From the NCBI RefSeq assembly GCF_000020145.1, contig NC_010644.1, forward strand, positions 62,001 through 126,000: DNA of 64,000 nucleotides. Direction: 5' to 3'. Both the position numbers and the translations under genes were made by a program. The stretch's first letter is position 1, and every line of letters begins with the position of its first letter. Of the stretch, positions 27,300 through 36,121 are shown one piece after another. This stretch comes from Elusimicrobium minutum Pei191. GTDB taxonomy: Bacteria > Elusimicrobiota > Elusimicrobia > Elusimicrobiales > Elusimicrobiaceae. A model generated the notes under the pieces. The model saw only the letters and a list, made by a program, of their open reading frames with translations. It was not told where the DNA came from and made no database searches.

Positions 27300-28385
27300 A
27301 TGTGGGCTTTCTATGCGCTGGCGTTTTCTGTTTTTATAATTCTTCATGTTTTTTGTTCGGGTACTTTTTATTATTTCTTTCCGTCCGCCGTAACTAAAAC
27401 GGCTTTTTGGGCGGCTCCTGTTTTTTGCACGGGGCTTATTGTTTTAAGTTTTGCTTTAAACCGCCGCTCGACAGGTTTTTTTGAAGGTATAGTTACAATG
27501 CTCGGACATTATTGGACGGGAATTATTTTTATAATTTTTTCCGTTGCTATATTAATGGTTTTTAGCGAAATCATTTTCAATTTTTTTAAAATACCCGCCA
27601 AATTGTGGATAGGCCGCGCCGGATTATGCGCGATGGCGGTATTTATTATTTTGGGTATTATCGGCGGGCTTATGCCCCCTAAGACGGTAACAATTAACTT
27701 AAAGTCTGATAAACTGCCTGTTGAAAAATTAAAAGTTGTTCAAATTTCCGACACTCATTTGGGCACGGGCGTAGCTGTTAAAAGGGTAAAAAAAATGGTT
27801 GACCAGGTTAACGCGCTAGAACCTGATTTAATTGTTGTAACAGGCGACTATTTTGAAAACGGCGAAAAGTTTAGAGCAAAAAACGCGCACGCATTAAAAC
27901 AAATGAAAGCAAAATACGGCGTGTACGGGGTGTTCGGCAACCATGAGTTTTACGGCGGGGTCAAAAAATCGGTTGAGTTTTTTAAAATGGCCGGCACCGA
28001 ACTTTTAAGAAACGATTCCGTAGAGCCGCTGCCCGGCGTTGTTGTAAGCGGGGTTGACGATTTTGCGAGCGCGCATATAAGCAGAAGCGATTTCGCGGAA
28101 TTTTTAAAAACAATTAACCCTCAAAAATATAACATTCTTCTCCAGCATGAGCCAAGGTTCTATGATACAGCTGAAAATAAGGTTGATTTAATGCTTTCAG
28201 GACATACGCACAGGGGGCAAATTTTCCCTTTCCATTTTTTAGTAAAAGCCAGATATCCGTATTTTTACGGTTTATACACAAGAGGCGAAACAAAATATTA
28301 TGTTACTTCGGGCGCTTTTTACTGGGGCCCGCCGATGAGGCTTTTTAGCAGAAACGAAATTGTTTTATTTAATATAGAAAAATAA
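27300..28385 (+). CDS. Membrane-anchored metallophosphoesterase (YkuE/YaeI-like)
   Basis: 361 residues. Four N-terminal membrane segments (residues about 1-130) precede a calcineurin-like phosphoesterase domain with the full set of metal motifs: SDTHLG, TGDYFEN, GNHEF, LQHEP and SGHTHRGQ. Homologues of this type act on envelope lipids or UDP-diacylglucosamine-like substrates, but the substrate here is unknown. AGGAGG precedes the ATG. It is followed after 5 bp by the GH3 gene, so they are co-transcribed. Confidence 0.9.
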   Translation: MWAFYALAFSVFIILHVFCSGTFYYFFPSAVTKTAFWAAPVFCTGLIVLSFALNRRSTGFFEGIVTMLGHYWTGIIFIIFSVAILMVFSEIIFNFFKIPAKLWIGRAGLCAMAVFIILGIIGGLMPPKTVTINLKSDKLPVEKLKVVQISDTHLGTGVAVKRVKKMVDQVNALEPDLIVVTGDYFENGEKFRAKNAHALKQMKAKYGVYGVFGNHEFYGGVKKSVEFFKMAGTELLRNDSVEPLPGVVVSGVDDFASAHISRSDFAEFLKTINPQKYNILLQHEPRFYDTAENKVDLMLSGHTHRGQIFPFHFLVKARYPYFYGLYTRGETKYYVTSGAFYWGPPMRLFSRNEIVLFNIEK

Positions 28386-28390
28386 AAATA

Positions 28391-30016
28391 ATGAAAAAAC
28401 TATTTTTTGTTGTATTTTTTACGGCTGTTTTTGCCCACGGGGCTGTGCCTGATTTTGATTCCCTTACATTGGACCAGAAATTGGGACAGACGCTTGTTGC
28501 TTTTGTCGATACGGACAATGCTCATAAATACCAAAGTGCTATAGAAAAAGGGTTGGTTGGCGGTGTGCTTGTGCAATGGGGCAACTACTCTTTAGAGCAA
28601 ACGACCGAGCTTGCGGCCAAATTACAAAGCTGGGCGGCCAAATCCCCGCATAAAATACCTTTATTAATTTCAATAGATTATGAAGGCGGCACGGTTTATA
28701 CTCCGGTTACTTTAGGTTTTGAATATCTTCCGCCAAACATGATGATAGCCGCCGCTAATGATGAGGAAGCAGCGGCCAGAATATTTTATCTTGCCGGCCT
28801 TGAACTTAGAAAAGCGGGTATACATATAAACTTTTCGCCCGTGGTTGACGTTAACATTAATCCGGGCAACCCTATAATAGGGGTACGCTCTTTCGGCTCC
28901 TCGCCGGAATTAGTGGGACGTATGGGCGCGGCTGTTGTAAGTGGGCTTAGCGCGGCGAACGTAATGTCCGTGGCGAAACATTTTCCCGGCCACGGCAACA
29001 CTGTTTTGGATTCTCATTACAGCCTTCCTGTTTTAAACATAACAAAAAAAGAAATGCAGGATGTTCATCTGGCTCCATTTAAAAAAGCAATAGAAGCAGG
29101 TGTGCCGGGTATAATGACGGCTCATATTATTTATAAAAATTATGACCCCAAAAATCCCGCCACATATTCCAAAAGGATATTAAATGATTTATTGCGTACG
29201 GAGATGAAATTTAAAGGCGTAATTATATCAGACGCGCTTGATATGAAAGGCGCTACCTTAGACGGCAACATCGCTTTAAGCGCGGCTAAGACGCTTGAGG
29301 CGGGTTCCGATATGGCGCTTTTGGGCAGGTTTTTAAACGCGGATAAAACTTTTAATAAAATTTACGGTTATGTGGGAACGGAACTTTCACAAAAAAGAAT
29401 TGAAGAAGCTTCTAAAAAAATACTTGATTTAAAAAAACAAATGGGTTTGTTTGACGAACAGAAAGAACCTTTTACCTCCACTTCCAAAGCTTACGCCGCC
29501 GCGGCGGAAGTTATAGCCAAAAAATCAGTAACCGTTTTAAGAAATAAAAATAATAAAATTCCGTTAAAAGAAGAGTTTGCTAACACTCCGGGTAAAAAAG
29601 TGTGCGCCGTGTTTTTTGCCCCTACAAGATTCGCGGAGGAAATAACTTCGTTTAACAAACCGTTTTTGGAAAAGGGATGGAAGGTAAATTATTATAACGC
29701 TATTATGAAACCCACAAGCAAAGATTTAAAACGCGCAAGAGAATGCGCTAAAGGAGCGGACCTTTTTGTTATAGGAACTTTACAGTGGGCGGCAAAACCT
29801 TTTTACAAACAAACAGCCGTAATAGGCACTTTGCTTGAAGAATTTCCCGACGCGGTTGTTATATCAACAATGAGCCCGTACGAAGTAAAAACTTACCCCG
29901 GCGCTAAAACTGTTTTATTAACTTACGGCATAAGCAAGCATTCAATGAAGGCGGCGGCGGACGTGATTGTGGGCAATATCCCCGCGCAGGGTAAGCTGCC
30001 CATAGAATTGGAATAA
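28391..30016 (+). CDS. Exported glycoside hydrolase family 3 (NagZ-like)
   Basis: 541 residues with a signal peptide (KKLFFVVFFTAVFAHG). The GH3 N-terminal domain shows DYEGG, VRSFGSSPELVG, and the NagZ loop AKHFPGHGNTVLDSH, whose Asp-His dyad is characteristic of beta-N-acetylglucosaminidases. The nucleophile Asp lies in VIISDALDMKG. A C-terminal GH3-C-like region (residues about 360-541) is present, unlike the short E. coli NagZ. It likely trims GlcNAc from peptidoglycan fragments or chitin outside the cytoplasm. Confidence 0.9.
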   Translation: MKKLFFVVFFTAVFAHGAVPDFDSLTLDQKLGQTLVAFVDTDNAHKYQSAIEKGLVGGVLVQWGNYSLEQTTELAAKLQSWAAKSPHKIPLLISIDYEGGTVYTPVTLGFEYLPPNMMIAAANDEEAAARIFYLAGLELRKAGIHINFSPVVDVNINPGNPIIGVRSFGSSPELVGRMGAAVVSGLSAANVMSVAKHFPGHGNTVLDSHYSLPVLNITKKEMQDVHLAPFKKAIEAGVPGIMTAHIIYKNYDPKNPATYSKRILNDLLRTEMKFKGVIISDALDMKGATLDGNIALSAAKTLEAGSDMALLGRFLNADKTFNKIYGYVGTELSQKRIEEASKKILDLKKQMGLFDEQKEPFTSTSKAYAAAAEVIAKKSVTVLRNKNNKIPLKEEFANTPGKKVCAVFFAPTRFAEEITSFNKPFLEKGWKVNYYNAIMKPTSKDLKRARECAKGADLFVIGTLQWAAKPFYKQTAVIGTLLEEFPDAVVISTMSPYEVKTYPGAKTVLLTYGISKHSMKAAADVIVGNIPAQGKLPIELE

Positions 30017-30667
30017 TTATTTTTTTGAGAAATATTTTGCCTTAACAATTTCATAAACCGCCGGCAAGCAGGATATTACCACGATAGTTACTATAATATA
30101 GTGGAAATGGTTTTGCACCACAGGCAAATCCGCAAATTTATAGCCCGCCAGAGTAAAAATAAGCACCCAGGCCACAGCGCCTATAACGTTATAACTTATA
30201 AAAAAACGGTAAGACATTTTGCCTATTCCCGCCACAAACGGGGCAAATGTTCTTATAACAGGAATAAAACGCGCTAAAATAATTGTTTTCCCGCCGTATT
30301 TTTCATAAAAATCATGGGTTTGCTGAAGGTGCTTTTTATTAAGCAGCCAGCCTGTGTCTTTTGTAAATATCTTAGGGCCTATGTGTTTTCCTATTTCATA
30401 ATTTACGCTGTCACCCGCTATGGCGGCTACAATTAAAACAATTATTATAAGAGGCAGATTTATAGGGCTTTCGGGCAAAGCGGAAAGCGCGCCCACCGCG
30501 AATAAAAGAGAGTCGCCCGGTAAAAAAGGGGTTACAACTAAACCTGTTTCACAAAATATAACTACAAAAAGCAAAACATAAAGCCAAGGCCCCAAAGCGC
30601 CCGCTAATGAATTTAAATAAACGTCAAGATGTAAAAAAACATCTAATACTGTTGAGAATATTTCCAT
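30017..30667 (-). CDS. DedA-family membrane protein
   Basis: 216 residues with DedA signatures: FCETGLVVTPFLPGDSLLF, IAGDSVNYEIGKHIG and the GGKTIILARFIPVIRTFAPFVAG block containing the essential Arg. DedA proteins affect membrane lipid carriers and proton-motive homeostasis. It is convergent with the GH3 gene with no gap between the two stops. Upstream, TAGAAT lies 6 nt before the ATG and there is no clear Shine-Dalgarno. Confidence 0.93.
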   Translation of the reverse strand: MEIFSTVLDVFLHLDVYLNSLAGALGPWLYVLLFVVIFCETGLVVTPFLPGDSLLFAVGALSALPESPINLPLIIIVLIVAAIAGDSVNYEIGKHIGPKIFTKDTGWLLNKKHLQQTHDFYEKYGGKTIILARFIPVIRTFAPFVAGIGKMSYRFFISYNVIGAVAWVLIFTLAGYKFADLPVVQNHFHYIIVTIVVISCLPAVYEIVKAKYFSKK

Positions 30668-30693
30668 GGATAAATTCTACCTTTTTTATTCTA

Positions 30694-30727
30694 TTGAAAA
30701 AAGGTAATAAATTTATATAATCATTTT
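30694..30727 (+). promoter_or_regulatory. Promoter placing the start site at the ATG (leaderless type)
   Basis: TTGAAA, 16 bp, TATAAT, 6 nt, then ATG at 30728. The expected transcription start is at the start codon, and there is no ribosome-binding site. Confidence 0.55.
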
Positions 30728-31654
30728 ATGGCAAACGAAAGAATTTTAATAGCTGATGATAATAATGCGATACGGGAACTTGTTGAAGATATTTTAAAAG
30801 ACGCGGGATATGAAGTGGTTACCGCCGTTGACGGGGATGACGCCCTTGAAAAAATATATATGCAAAATCCCGCGCTTTGTATCTTAGATTATGAGATGCC
30901 CAACAAATCAGGCTTTGATGTTGTAAGAGAGGTGCGCGGGCGCGCCGGTTATGTAAGTATGCCTATTATGATTTTTACCGCTATCTCCGACAGGGATATC
31001 AAAATACAGGGTCTCGGTCTTGATATTGACGATTATTTAAATAAACCCGCGGACGCTGAGGAAATTATAGCGCGCGTTAAACTTTTGTTAAGAAGAACAA
31101 AGCAAAGGCTTGACTCAAACCCGCTTACCCGTTTGCCCGGCAATCCTTCAATACAGGCGACGATCGAAAGCAGAATACAAGAGCAGTTGAAATTTGCGGT
31201 TTTGTATTGTGACTTAAACAATTTTAAAGCTTTTAATGATAAATACGGCTTTGAAGCGGGCGACAAAATTATTAAATTTACCGCCATGACAATTCTTGAA
31301 GCTGCTAAATTAGACCCTGAAAACTTTGTCGGGCATATAGGCGGCGATGACTTTATAGCCATAAGCAGCCCGGAAACAGCCGAGACTATAGCAAAAACAA
31401 TTATTGAGGTGTTCGACGCTAAATCTCCTTCTTTTTATAATGAAAAAGACAGGGAACAGGGATTTATGGAATCATTTAACAGAAAGGGGGAGCAACAGAA
31501 GTTCCCGTTTCTTTCAATAGGTATTGGAATAGTACATAATACAAAACGCCCGATAACATCTTACGCTATGGTAAGCAATATAGCGGCCGAGCTTAAAGGA
31601 TTTGTAAAACAACAGCCCGGCAGTGCCTATGTTTTTGATAGAAGAGATAATTAG
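30728..31654 (+). CDS. Response regulator with degenerate GGDEF domain
   Basis: 308 residues. The receiver domain (1-120) has the acidic pair D10-D11, phospho-acceptor D54, T84 and K106. A GGDEF-like domain follows; the signature at 205-209 reads GGDDF, so the fourth residue is Asp instead of the usual Glu. Upstream conserved pieces (CDLNNFKAFNDKYGFEAGD) are intact. It could be a weak diguanylate cyclase, a c-di-GMP or GTP-binding switch, or inactive. No partner kinase is adjacent. Confidence 0.88.
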   Translation: MANERILIADDNNAIRELVEDILKDAGYEVVTAVDGDDALEKIYMQNPALCILDYEMPNKSGFDVVREVRGRAGYVSMPIMIFTAISDRDIKIQGLGLDIDDYLNKPADAEEIIARVKLLLRRTKQRLDSNPLTRLPGNPSIQATIESRIQEQLKFAVLYCDLNNFKAFNDKYGFEAGDKIIKFTAMTILEAAKLDPENFVGHIGGDDFIAISSPETAETIAKTIIEVFDAKSPSFYNEKDREQGFMESFNRKGEQQKFPFLSIGIGIVHNTKRPITSYAMVSNIAAELKGFVKQQPGSAYVFDRRDN

Positions 31655-31666
31655 CTTATAATTTTT

Positions 31667-31702
31667 AAAACCCCCGCGGTTTTGGTCCGCGGGGGTTTTT
31701 TT
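31667..31702. terminator. Bidirectional intrinsic terminator
   Basis: AAAACCCCCGCGG, a loop, then CCGCGGGGGTTTTTTT between the convergent response regulator and mnmA. Confidence 0.9.
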
Positions 31703-31724
31703 ATAATGAAAGCATTATGTCTAA

Positions 31725-32789
31725 TCAGTCTATTATTCCGCCGCCTAAAACGATGTCTCCCTGATAAAAAACAACGCTTTGCCCTGCGGTGATAGACATT
31801 TGTGGCTCGTCAAATTTTACTTCAGCTCTATTGCCCGGCAAAGGCGTTAAAGTTGCGTTTGAGGGAGTATGCATCTGACGTATTTTAGCTTGCACTTTTA
31901 CAGGTTCTTTAGGTTCCTCAACTGAGCCCCAGTTAATTTCTGACGCGGTTAAAACATCTTTATATAAATCTTTTTTAGTGCCGACCACAACAAGGTTTTG
32001 CTTTGGCAAAAGTTCTATTACGTACATAGGTTCTTTAGCGCCGCTGATGCCGACACCTTTTCTTTTGCCTATTGTATAATTCCAAATGCCGTCGTGTTTG
32101 CCTAAAACGTTGCCTTCTTTATCCACAATGCTGCCGGGTTGAGCGGAAAACTGTAAAATATCATTATAATCGCCGCAGTAGAAATCCTGGCTGTCCGCTT
32201 TTTCGGCTGCAAGAAGGTTTTTTTCTTTAGCTAAGGCGCGTACTTGTTTTTTTGTATATTCTCCTAAAGGAAAAAGAGTTTCGGACAGTTGTTTTTGTGT
32301 TAAACGGTATAAAAAATAAGTTTGATCCTTGGCTTCGTCCAAAGCTTTTCTTAGTTGGTATCTTCCTGTTTCCTCATTAAAAATTATTCTGGCGTAGTGG
32401 CCTGTGGCAAACTTGTCAAAAATCACGCCCTGTTTTTTTGCCGACGCGGGTAAAGCGCCGAATTTAATAAAACTGTTGCACCAAATACACGGGTTTGGAG
32501 TACGGCCTTTTTTATATTCGTCTTTAAAATTCTCTATTACAATTTTTTTGTACTCTTCACGGCAATCTATTACATGAAAACCGATGCCTATTTCTTTAGC
32601 TACGGCGGAGGCGGTTTTTATATCCTCCTCTTCCGGGCCTAAGCAGGCGTTATTTGGTGTTGCCGGCGTGGGAAGGCTTGGGTCCCATATAGACATTGTA
32701 GCCCCCGTAACCTCATATCCTTTATCTTTTAATAATGCGGCCGTGAGGGAGGAATCAACCCCGCCGCTAAGTCCTACAAGTATTTTCAT
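31725..32789 (-). CDS. mnmA: tRNA 2-thiouridylase MnmA
   Basis: 354 residues. The PP-loop SGGVDSS is at residues 8-14. The two catalytic cysteines are in NPCIWCN (the first Cys) and in DSQDFYCGD. The C-terminal KRKGVGIS and GQSVVFY blocks match the family. It thiolates U34 of tRNA-Lys, Glu and Gln. A TATAAT on the minus strand at 32796-32801 lies exactly 6 nt before the ATG, with no Shine-Dalgarno, so the mRNA is likely leaderless. Confidence 0.95.
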   Translation of the reverse strand: MKILVGLSGGVDSSLTAALLKDKGYEVTGATMSIWDPSLPTPATPNNACLGPEEEDIKTASAVAKEIGIGFHVIDCREEYKKIVIENFKDEYKKGRTPNPCIWCNSFIKFGALPASAKKQGVIFDKFATGHYARIIFNEETGRYQLRKALDEAKDQTYFLYRLTQKQLSETLFPLGEYTKKQVRALAKEKNLLAAEKADSQDFYCGDYNDILQFSAQPGSIVDKEGNVLGKHDGIWNYTIGKRKGVGISGAKEPMYVIELLPKQNLVVVGTKKDLYKDVLTASEINWGSVEEPKEPVKVQAKIRQMHTPSNATLTPLPGNRAEVKFDEPQMSITAGQSVVFYQGDIVLGGGIID

Positions 32790-32821
32790 AACAATATTAT
32801 ATCTTTTTTGATACGTAACAT

Positions 32822-32853
32822 AAAAAACCCCGGATTTAAATCCGGGGTTTTTT
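32822..32853. terminator. Intrinsic terminator of the exported protein gene
   Basis: AAAAAACCCCGGA, a short loop, then TCCGGGGTTTTTT, downstream of the gene at 32872-33531 on the minus strand. Confidence 0.85.
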
Positions 32854-32871
32854 ATGTTTACGAAAGCAAAT

Positions 32872-33531
32872 TTAAAGGTCAGTTACTCTATAATGCCTAG
32901 CGACGCTGGGCTCCAGTTTTGATATATTCGCTTTGGCGACATCAACGCGTTCCGCAAGCATGTTTCTTATTGAAGGATTGCGTTTCAAACGTTCAATAAG
33001 GGTCTGCTCATATATAAATAACTCAGAATCAGGCAAAATGTACAATATTTCTTTGGCGACATCTAAACACTTTTCATTTTGGCACCCTACAGAGGTATAC
33101 GCCAGCGGAATCATATATGAGTTAAATATTTCCGCGACATAATGCCAAAGGTCCCTTCTGCCTATTGTTATAAAGTGCCCAAACGCGGTTGTGCCGTTAT
33201 GATCCTCAGCCTTAAGAAGAAAGAGTTTGGGGGTATCTTTCACGTCAGTATACATTACTACGGAAGAGGATGTGCTTACCTGTCTTTTAAATAGTTTAAT
33301 AAGATGGTCAATATCTTCTTTTGAATTTACGAAGAAGAATAAAGTTTTACCATCGGCATCGCGCATTGAGTCAATTTTTTGTGTAAAATTGCTTGATAAC
33401 AAAGTTGTTGCCTTGCCGTCTTTAACTCTTTGGAAAACCTGTTGTGTCGTCAATTTTTCAATTGCGAATGAGGATACGGCAAAGGATAAAGCTATTAAGC
33501 TTAGGGTTATTTTTTTTGCAAAAAATTTCAT
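32872..33531 (-). CDS. Exported protein of unknown function
   Basis: 219 residues from the ATG ending at 33531, behind an AGGAGG site. The longer frame adds a second hydrophobic stretch before a good signal peptide (KKITLSLIALSFAVSSFA) and is rejected. The mature part has no recognised domain; it contains a single C-x4-C (GCQNEKC), which could be a disulfide or metal site. It is monocistronic, with its own terminator. Probably periplasmic. Confidence 0.7.
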   Translation of the reverse strand: MKFFAKKITLSLIALSFAVSSFAIEKLTTQQVFQRVKDGKATTLLSSNFTQKIDSMRDADGKTLFFFVNSKEDIDHLIKLFKRQVSTSSSVVMYTDVKDTPKLFLLKAEDHNGTTAFGHFITIGRRDLWHYVAEIFNSYMIPLAYTSVGCQNEKCLDVAKEILYILPDSELFIYEQTLIERLKRNPSIRNMLAERVDVAKANISKLEPSVARHYRVTDL

Positions 33532-33694
33532 TTTAATCCTCCTTTGAATTTGTGAAACTAAGTTATATAGAATACAAAGCGAGTATATTAAAAGTTTAAT
33601 ATTTTTATTACTAAAATGCAACACCTTTTTTTATTTATATGAATTATGTTAATTCATATCATCTAAATGTATAGAATTACTTTCCAAAAGGGGG

Positions 33695-33723
33695 TGTACA
33701 AAAACGCGTTTATTTGCTATATT
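33695..33723 (+). promoter_or_regulatory. Upstream promoter of rplU-rpmA
   Basis: TGTACA, 17 bp, TATATT, with TG one base before the -10 (TTTGC-TATATT). Transcription from here would give a leader of about 95 nt before rplU. Confidence 0.5.
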
Positions 33724-33749
33724 ATAAACAACTTAAGTAAGGTTAAAAA

Positions 33750-33819
33750 GGGCCCGGCTTAACTCTCCGTATATATAAAAAGCGGGGTGGTTGGGTTTTT
33801 TGCCCTTTTTTGATATAAT
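33750..33819 (+). promoter_or_regulatory. rplU leader hairpin and proximal promoter
   Basis: AAAAAGGGC (starting near 33748) can pair with GCCCTTTTT just before rplU, enclosing about 40 nt. It could be an L21-type autoregulatory leader. Within the same stretch TTGGGT (33791-33796), 17 bp and TATAAT (33814-33819) form a second promoter whose -10 is 6 nt before the ATG. Use of either is untested. Confidence 0.4.
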
Positions 33820-33825
33820 AATAAC

Positions 33826-34140
33826 ATGTACGCAATAATAGAAACAGGTGGAAAACAATACTGGGTTAAACCCGGTCAAAATCTGCAGGTTGAAAGACTT
33901 AACGCTGAAGTTGGCGCCAATGTTGAAGTAAAAGTACTTTGGGCAAACGACGCGGAAGGCACCTCAGCAGATGCCAAAGCGGGAACAGATTCCGCTAAGG
34001 TCACCGCTCAAGTGGTAAGACATTTGAGAGGCAAAAAAATCATAATCTTTAAAAAAAGGCCCAAAAAAGGTTATGAAAGAACACAAGGGCACCGTCAGGA
34101 TCTTTCCGAAATTAAGATTACCGACATCAAAATAGGTTAA
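33826..34140 (+). CDS. rplU: Ribosomal protein L21
   Basis: 104 residues beginning MYAIIETGGKQYWV, with the C-terminal RPKKGYERTQGHRQ block of L21. It binds 23S rRNA near L20. Slightly longer in the middle (ANDAEGTSADAKAGTD) than usual. rpmA follows after 16 bp, and obgE lies further downstream behind a terminator, the classical rplU-rpmA-obgE order. Confidence 0.97.
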   Translation: MYAIIETGGKQYWVKPGQNLQVERLNAEVGANVEVKVLWANDAEGTSADAKAGTDSAKVTAQVVRHLRGKKIIIFKKRPKKGYERTQGHRQDLSEIKITDIKIG

Positions 34141-34156
34141 GGAGTTGTGAGATAAT

Positions 34157-34501
34157 ATGGCTACAAGTAAATCACAAGGTTCATCCTCTAACGGAAGAGA
34201 CTCCCACGGTCAACGATTAGGTATTAAAAGATACGGCAATCAATTCGTTAATGCCGGGGAAATTATTGTTAAGCAGCGCGGCACAAAGTTTTTGCCGGGC
34301 GTTAACGTTTCCAAAAGCAGTGATGACAGCTTGTTCGCAAGAAAAGCGGGTATAGTCACTTTTGAATGGGCTTACAGAGGCAAAAAACAAGTTTCTGTCT
34401 ACCCTAAAACAGAAGAAAAAGCCGTTAAAGCAGAAGCAAAAAAGCCTGCTAAAAAAACGGCCGCTAAAAAACCTGCGGCTAAAAAAGAAGAAGCTAAATA
34501 A
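34157..34501 (+). CDS. rpmA: Ribosomal protein L27 with a Lys/Ala-rich tail
   Basis: 114 residues; the core [23 protein letters not shown] through VSVYPK is normal L27. Two things are unusual. The N-terminal arm that reaches the peptidyl-transferase centre reads [13 protein letters not shown] instead of the usual basic Gly-rich sequence. About 28 extra residues of Lys/Ala/Pro repeat ([11 protein letters not shown] type) follow the normal end. The tail probably binds RNA non-specifically (inference). Confidence 0.94.
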   Translation: MATSKSQGSSSNGRDSHGQRLGIKRYGNQFVNAGEIIVKQRGTKFLPGVNVSKSSDDSLFARKAGIVTFEWAYRGKKQVSVYPKTEEKAVKAEAKKPAKKTAAKKPAAKKEEAK

Positions 34502-34520
34502 AAATATTTAGACTTATTTA

Positions 34521-34553
34521 AAAGCACATGCCGTAGCAGGCATGTGCTTTTTT
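34521..34553 (+). terminator. Terminator after rpmA
   Basis: AAAGCACATGCC, a short loop, then GGCATGTGCTTTTTT. Confidence 0.85.
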
Positions 34554-34598
34554 CTTCACAAAAGAACGTGAAACTGTTGGATTTTATATAACCGGGGT

Positions 34599-34620
34599 TT
34601 ATACATTATAGTTTGTATAA
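34599..34620. promoter_or_regulatory. Inverted repeat upstream of obgE
   Basis: TTATACA, 8 bp, TGTATAA: perfect 7 bp arms overlapping a TATAAT (34616-34621). The placement is that of an operator over a -10 box, 102 bp before the obgE start. Confidence 0.35.
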
Positions 34621-34722
34621 TTAAGTAGTAACGCGAACGGGCGTATTTTAAAAATTTTAGATTAAATATTTTTATGGTTTATAAATAAACCTAAAGCCGC
34701 AAGGCTTAAAAAGAGGTAGAAA

Positions 34723-36099
34723 ATGAGTTTTTTAGACAGAGTAAAAATTTATGTTAAAGCGGGTAAAGGGGGGGACGGCTGCCTTTCTTTCAGAAGGGAA
34801 AAGTTTATTGAATTCGGCGGTCCCAACGGTGGCAACGGCGGTAAAGGGGGGGACGTTTATATAAAAACCGAGCGTAACCTTACCACCCTTCTGGAGCTTG
34901 CCTACAACCCGCATATAGAAGCAAAAAACGGGGAAAAGGGCGGTACTTATAATAAAACAGGCGTCGGAGCAGATGACCTTACAATTTATGTTCCTTGCGG
35001 CACAATAGTAAAAAAAGACGGCGAAATAATAGCCGACCTTACTGAAGAAGGCCAAAGCGTTTTGGTAGCCAAAGGCGGCCGCGGCGGCAGGGGCAACCAA
35101 AGTTTTAAAACGCATTCTAACACGGCTCCGCGTATTTCGGAAATAGGGCAGCCCGGCGAAGAAATTACTTTGTATTTAGAACTTAAAGTTTTGGCCGACC
35201 TTGGGCTGGTTGGCTTTCCCAACGCGGGTAAAAGCACCTTTTTATCAAGGGTGTCAGCCGCCAGGCCTAAAATAGCGGACTATCCTTTCACTACATTAAA
35301 CCCGAACCTTGGTATAGCCATGCATAAGAAGGTAAGTTTTGTTATAGCCGATATCCCGGGTATTATTGAAGGTGCCAGCGAAGGCAAAGGTTTGGGGCAC
35401 CAGTTTTTAAAACATATTGAGCGTACCCGCGTGCTTTTACATCTTGTTGATCCTATGGGGTTTAAAGATATCGACGCAGTTGAATCCGTAAAAGTTATTG
35501 AAAAAGAATTAAAAACTTTTGACCGTGAGCTTGCAAAAAAACCGCGTATTATAGCGCTTAACAAAGCGGATTTGCCGGAAGCGAAAGAAGTTTATAATAA
35601 AATTGTAAAGAAATATAAAAAACATAAAGTTTTTTTAATCTCGGCTGCTACGGGGGAAGGAGTTGATAAAGTTTTAAATGAAATTGTAAAAGTAATTTCA
35701 GCCACGCCTGTTCCTAATGTGGCAATATCAAAATCAACCGTTGCAGTGCACGGCGTTGAACCGCTTTTTAAAATTGTTCCGCTTGAAGACGGGCGCGTGC
35801 AGGTTTTCGGCCGTAAAATTGAGGACATGGTTAATATGACCCACTTTAACCAGCTTCAAGGCGTGGAACGTTTAAGAAATATTTTTAAGAAAATCGGCCT
35901 TGAAAAAGCGCTCATTAAAAAAGGCGTTATGCCCGGCGATATAATTGTGGTTGGCCAAAAAGAGTTTGAGTGGAGCGGCACGGAGTTAGATAGCGAAAGG
36001 GCCGAACAACCTGACTTTGAAGGCTATAAACGCAGAACTACTCAGGCTGAACGTTTGGAAAAACGCAGACAGAGAAGACTAAAAAAAGAAGAAAAATAA
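34723..36099 (+). CDS. obgE: GTPase ObgE/CgtA
   Basis: 458 residues. The glycine-rich Obg domain (1-157, with GKGGDGCLSFRREK and GGPNGGNGGKGGDV) precedes the G domain with GFPNAGKST (G1), DIPGIIEGA (G3) and NKAD (G4). A C-terminal OCT-like domain (about residues 345-420) and a basic tail follow. It is a ribosome-assembly and stress GTPase. An AGAGG site precedes the start. The pilin-like gene starts 22 bp after its stop. Confidence 0.97.
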   Translation: MSFLDRVKIYVKAGKGGDGCLSFRREKFIEFGGPNGGNGGKGGDVYIKTERNLTTLLELAYNPHIEAKNGEKGGTYNKTGVGADDLTIYVPCGTIVKKDGEIIADLTEEGQSVLVAKGGRGGRGNQSFKTHSNTAPRISEIGQPGEEITLYLELKVLADLGLVGFPNAGKSTFLSRVSAARPKIADYPFTTLNPNLGIAMHKKVSFVIADIPGIIEGASEGKGLGHQFLKHIERTRVLLHLVDPMGFKDIDAVESVKVIEKELKTFDRELAKKPRIIALNKADLPEAKEVYNKIVKKYKKHKVFLISAATGEGVDKVLNEIVKVISATPVPNVAISKSTVAVHGVEPLFKIVPLEDGRVQVFGRKIEDMVNMTHFNQLQGVERLRNIFKKIGLEKALIKKGVMPGDIIVVGQKEFEWSGTELDSERAEQPDFEGYKRRTTQAERLEKRRQRRLKKEEK

Positions 36100-36121
36100 T
36101 TGAAGTTAAAAAAGAGGTAAT

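Noticed and set aside
34616-34621. TATAAT before obgE as a full promoter
   Set aside because: No acceptable -35 and no TGn in the right place; kept only as part of the inverted-repeat entry.
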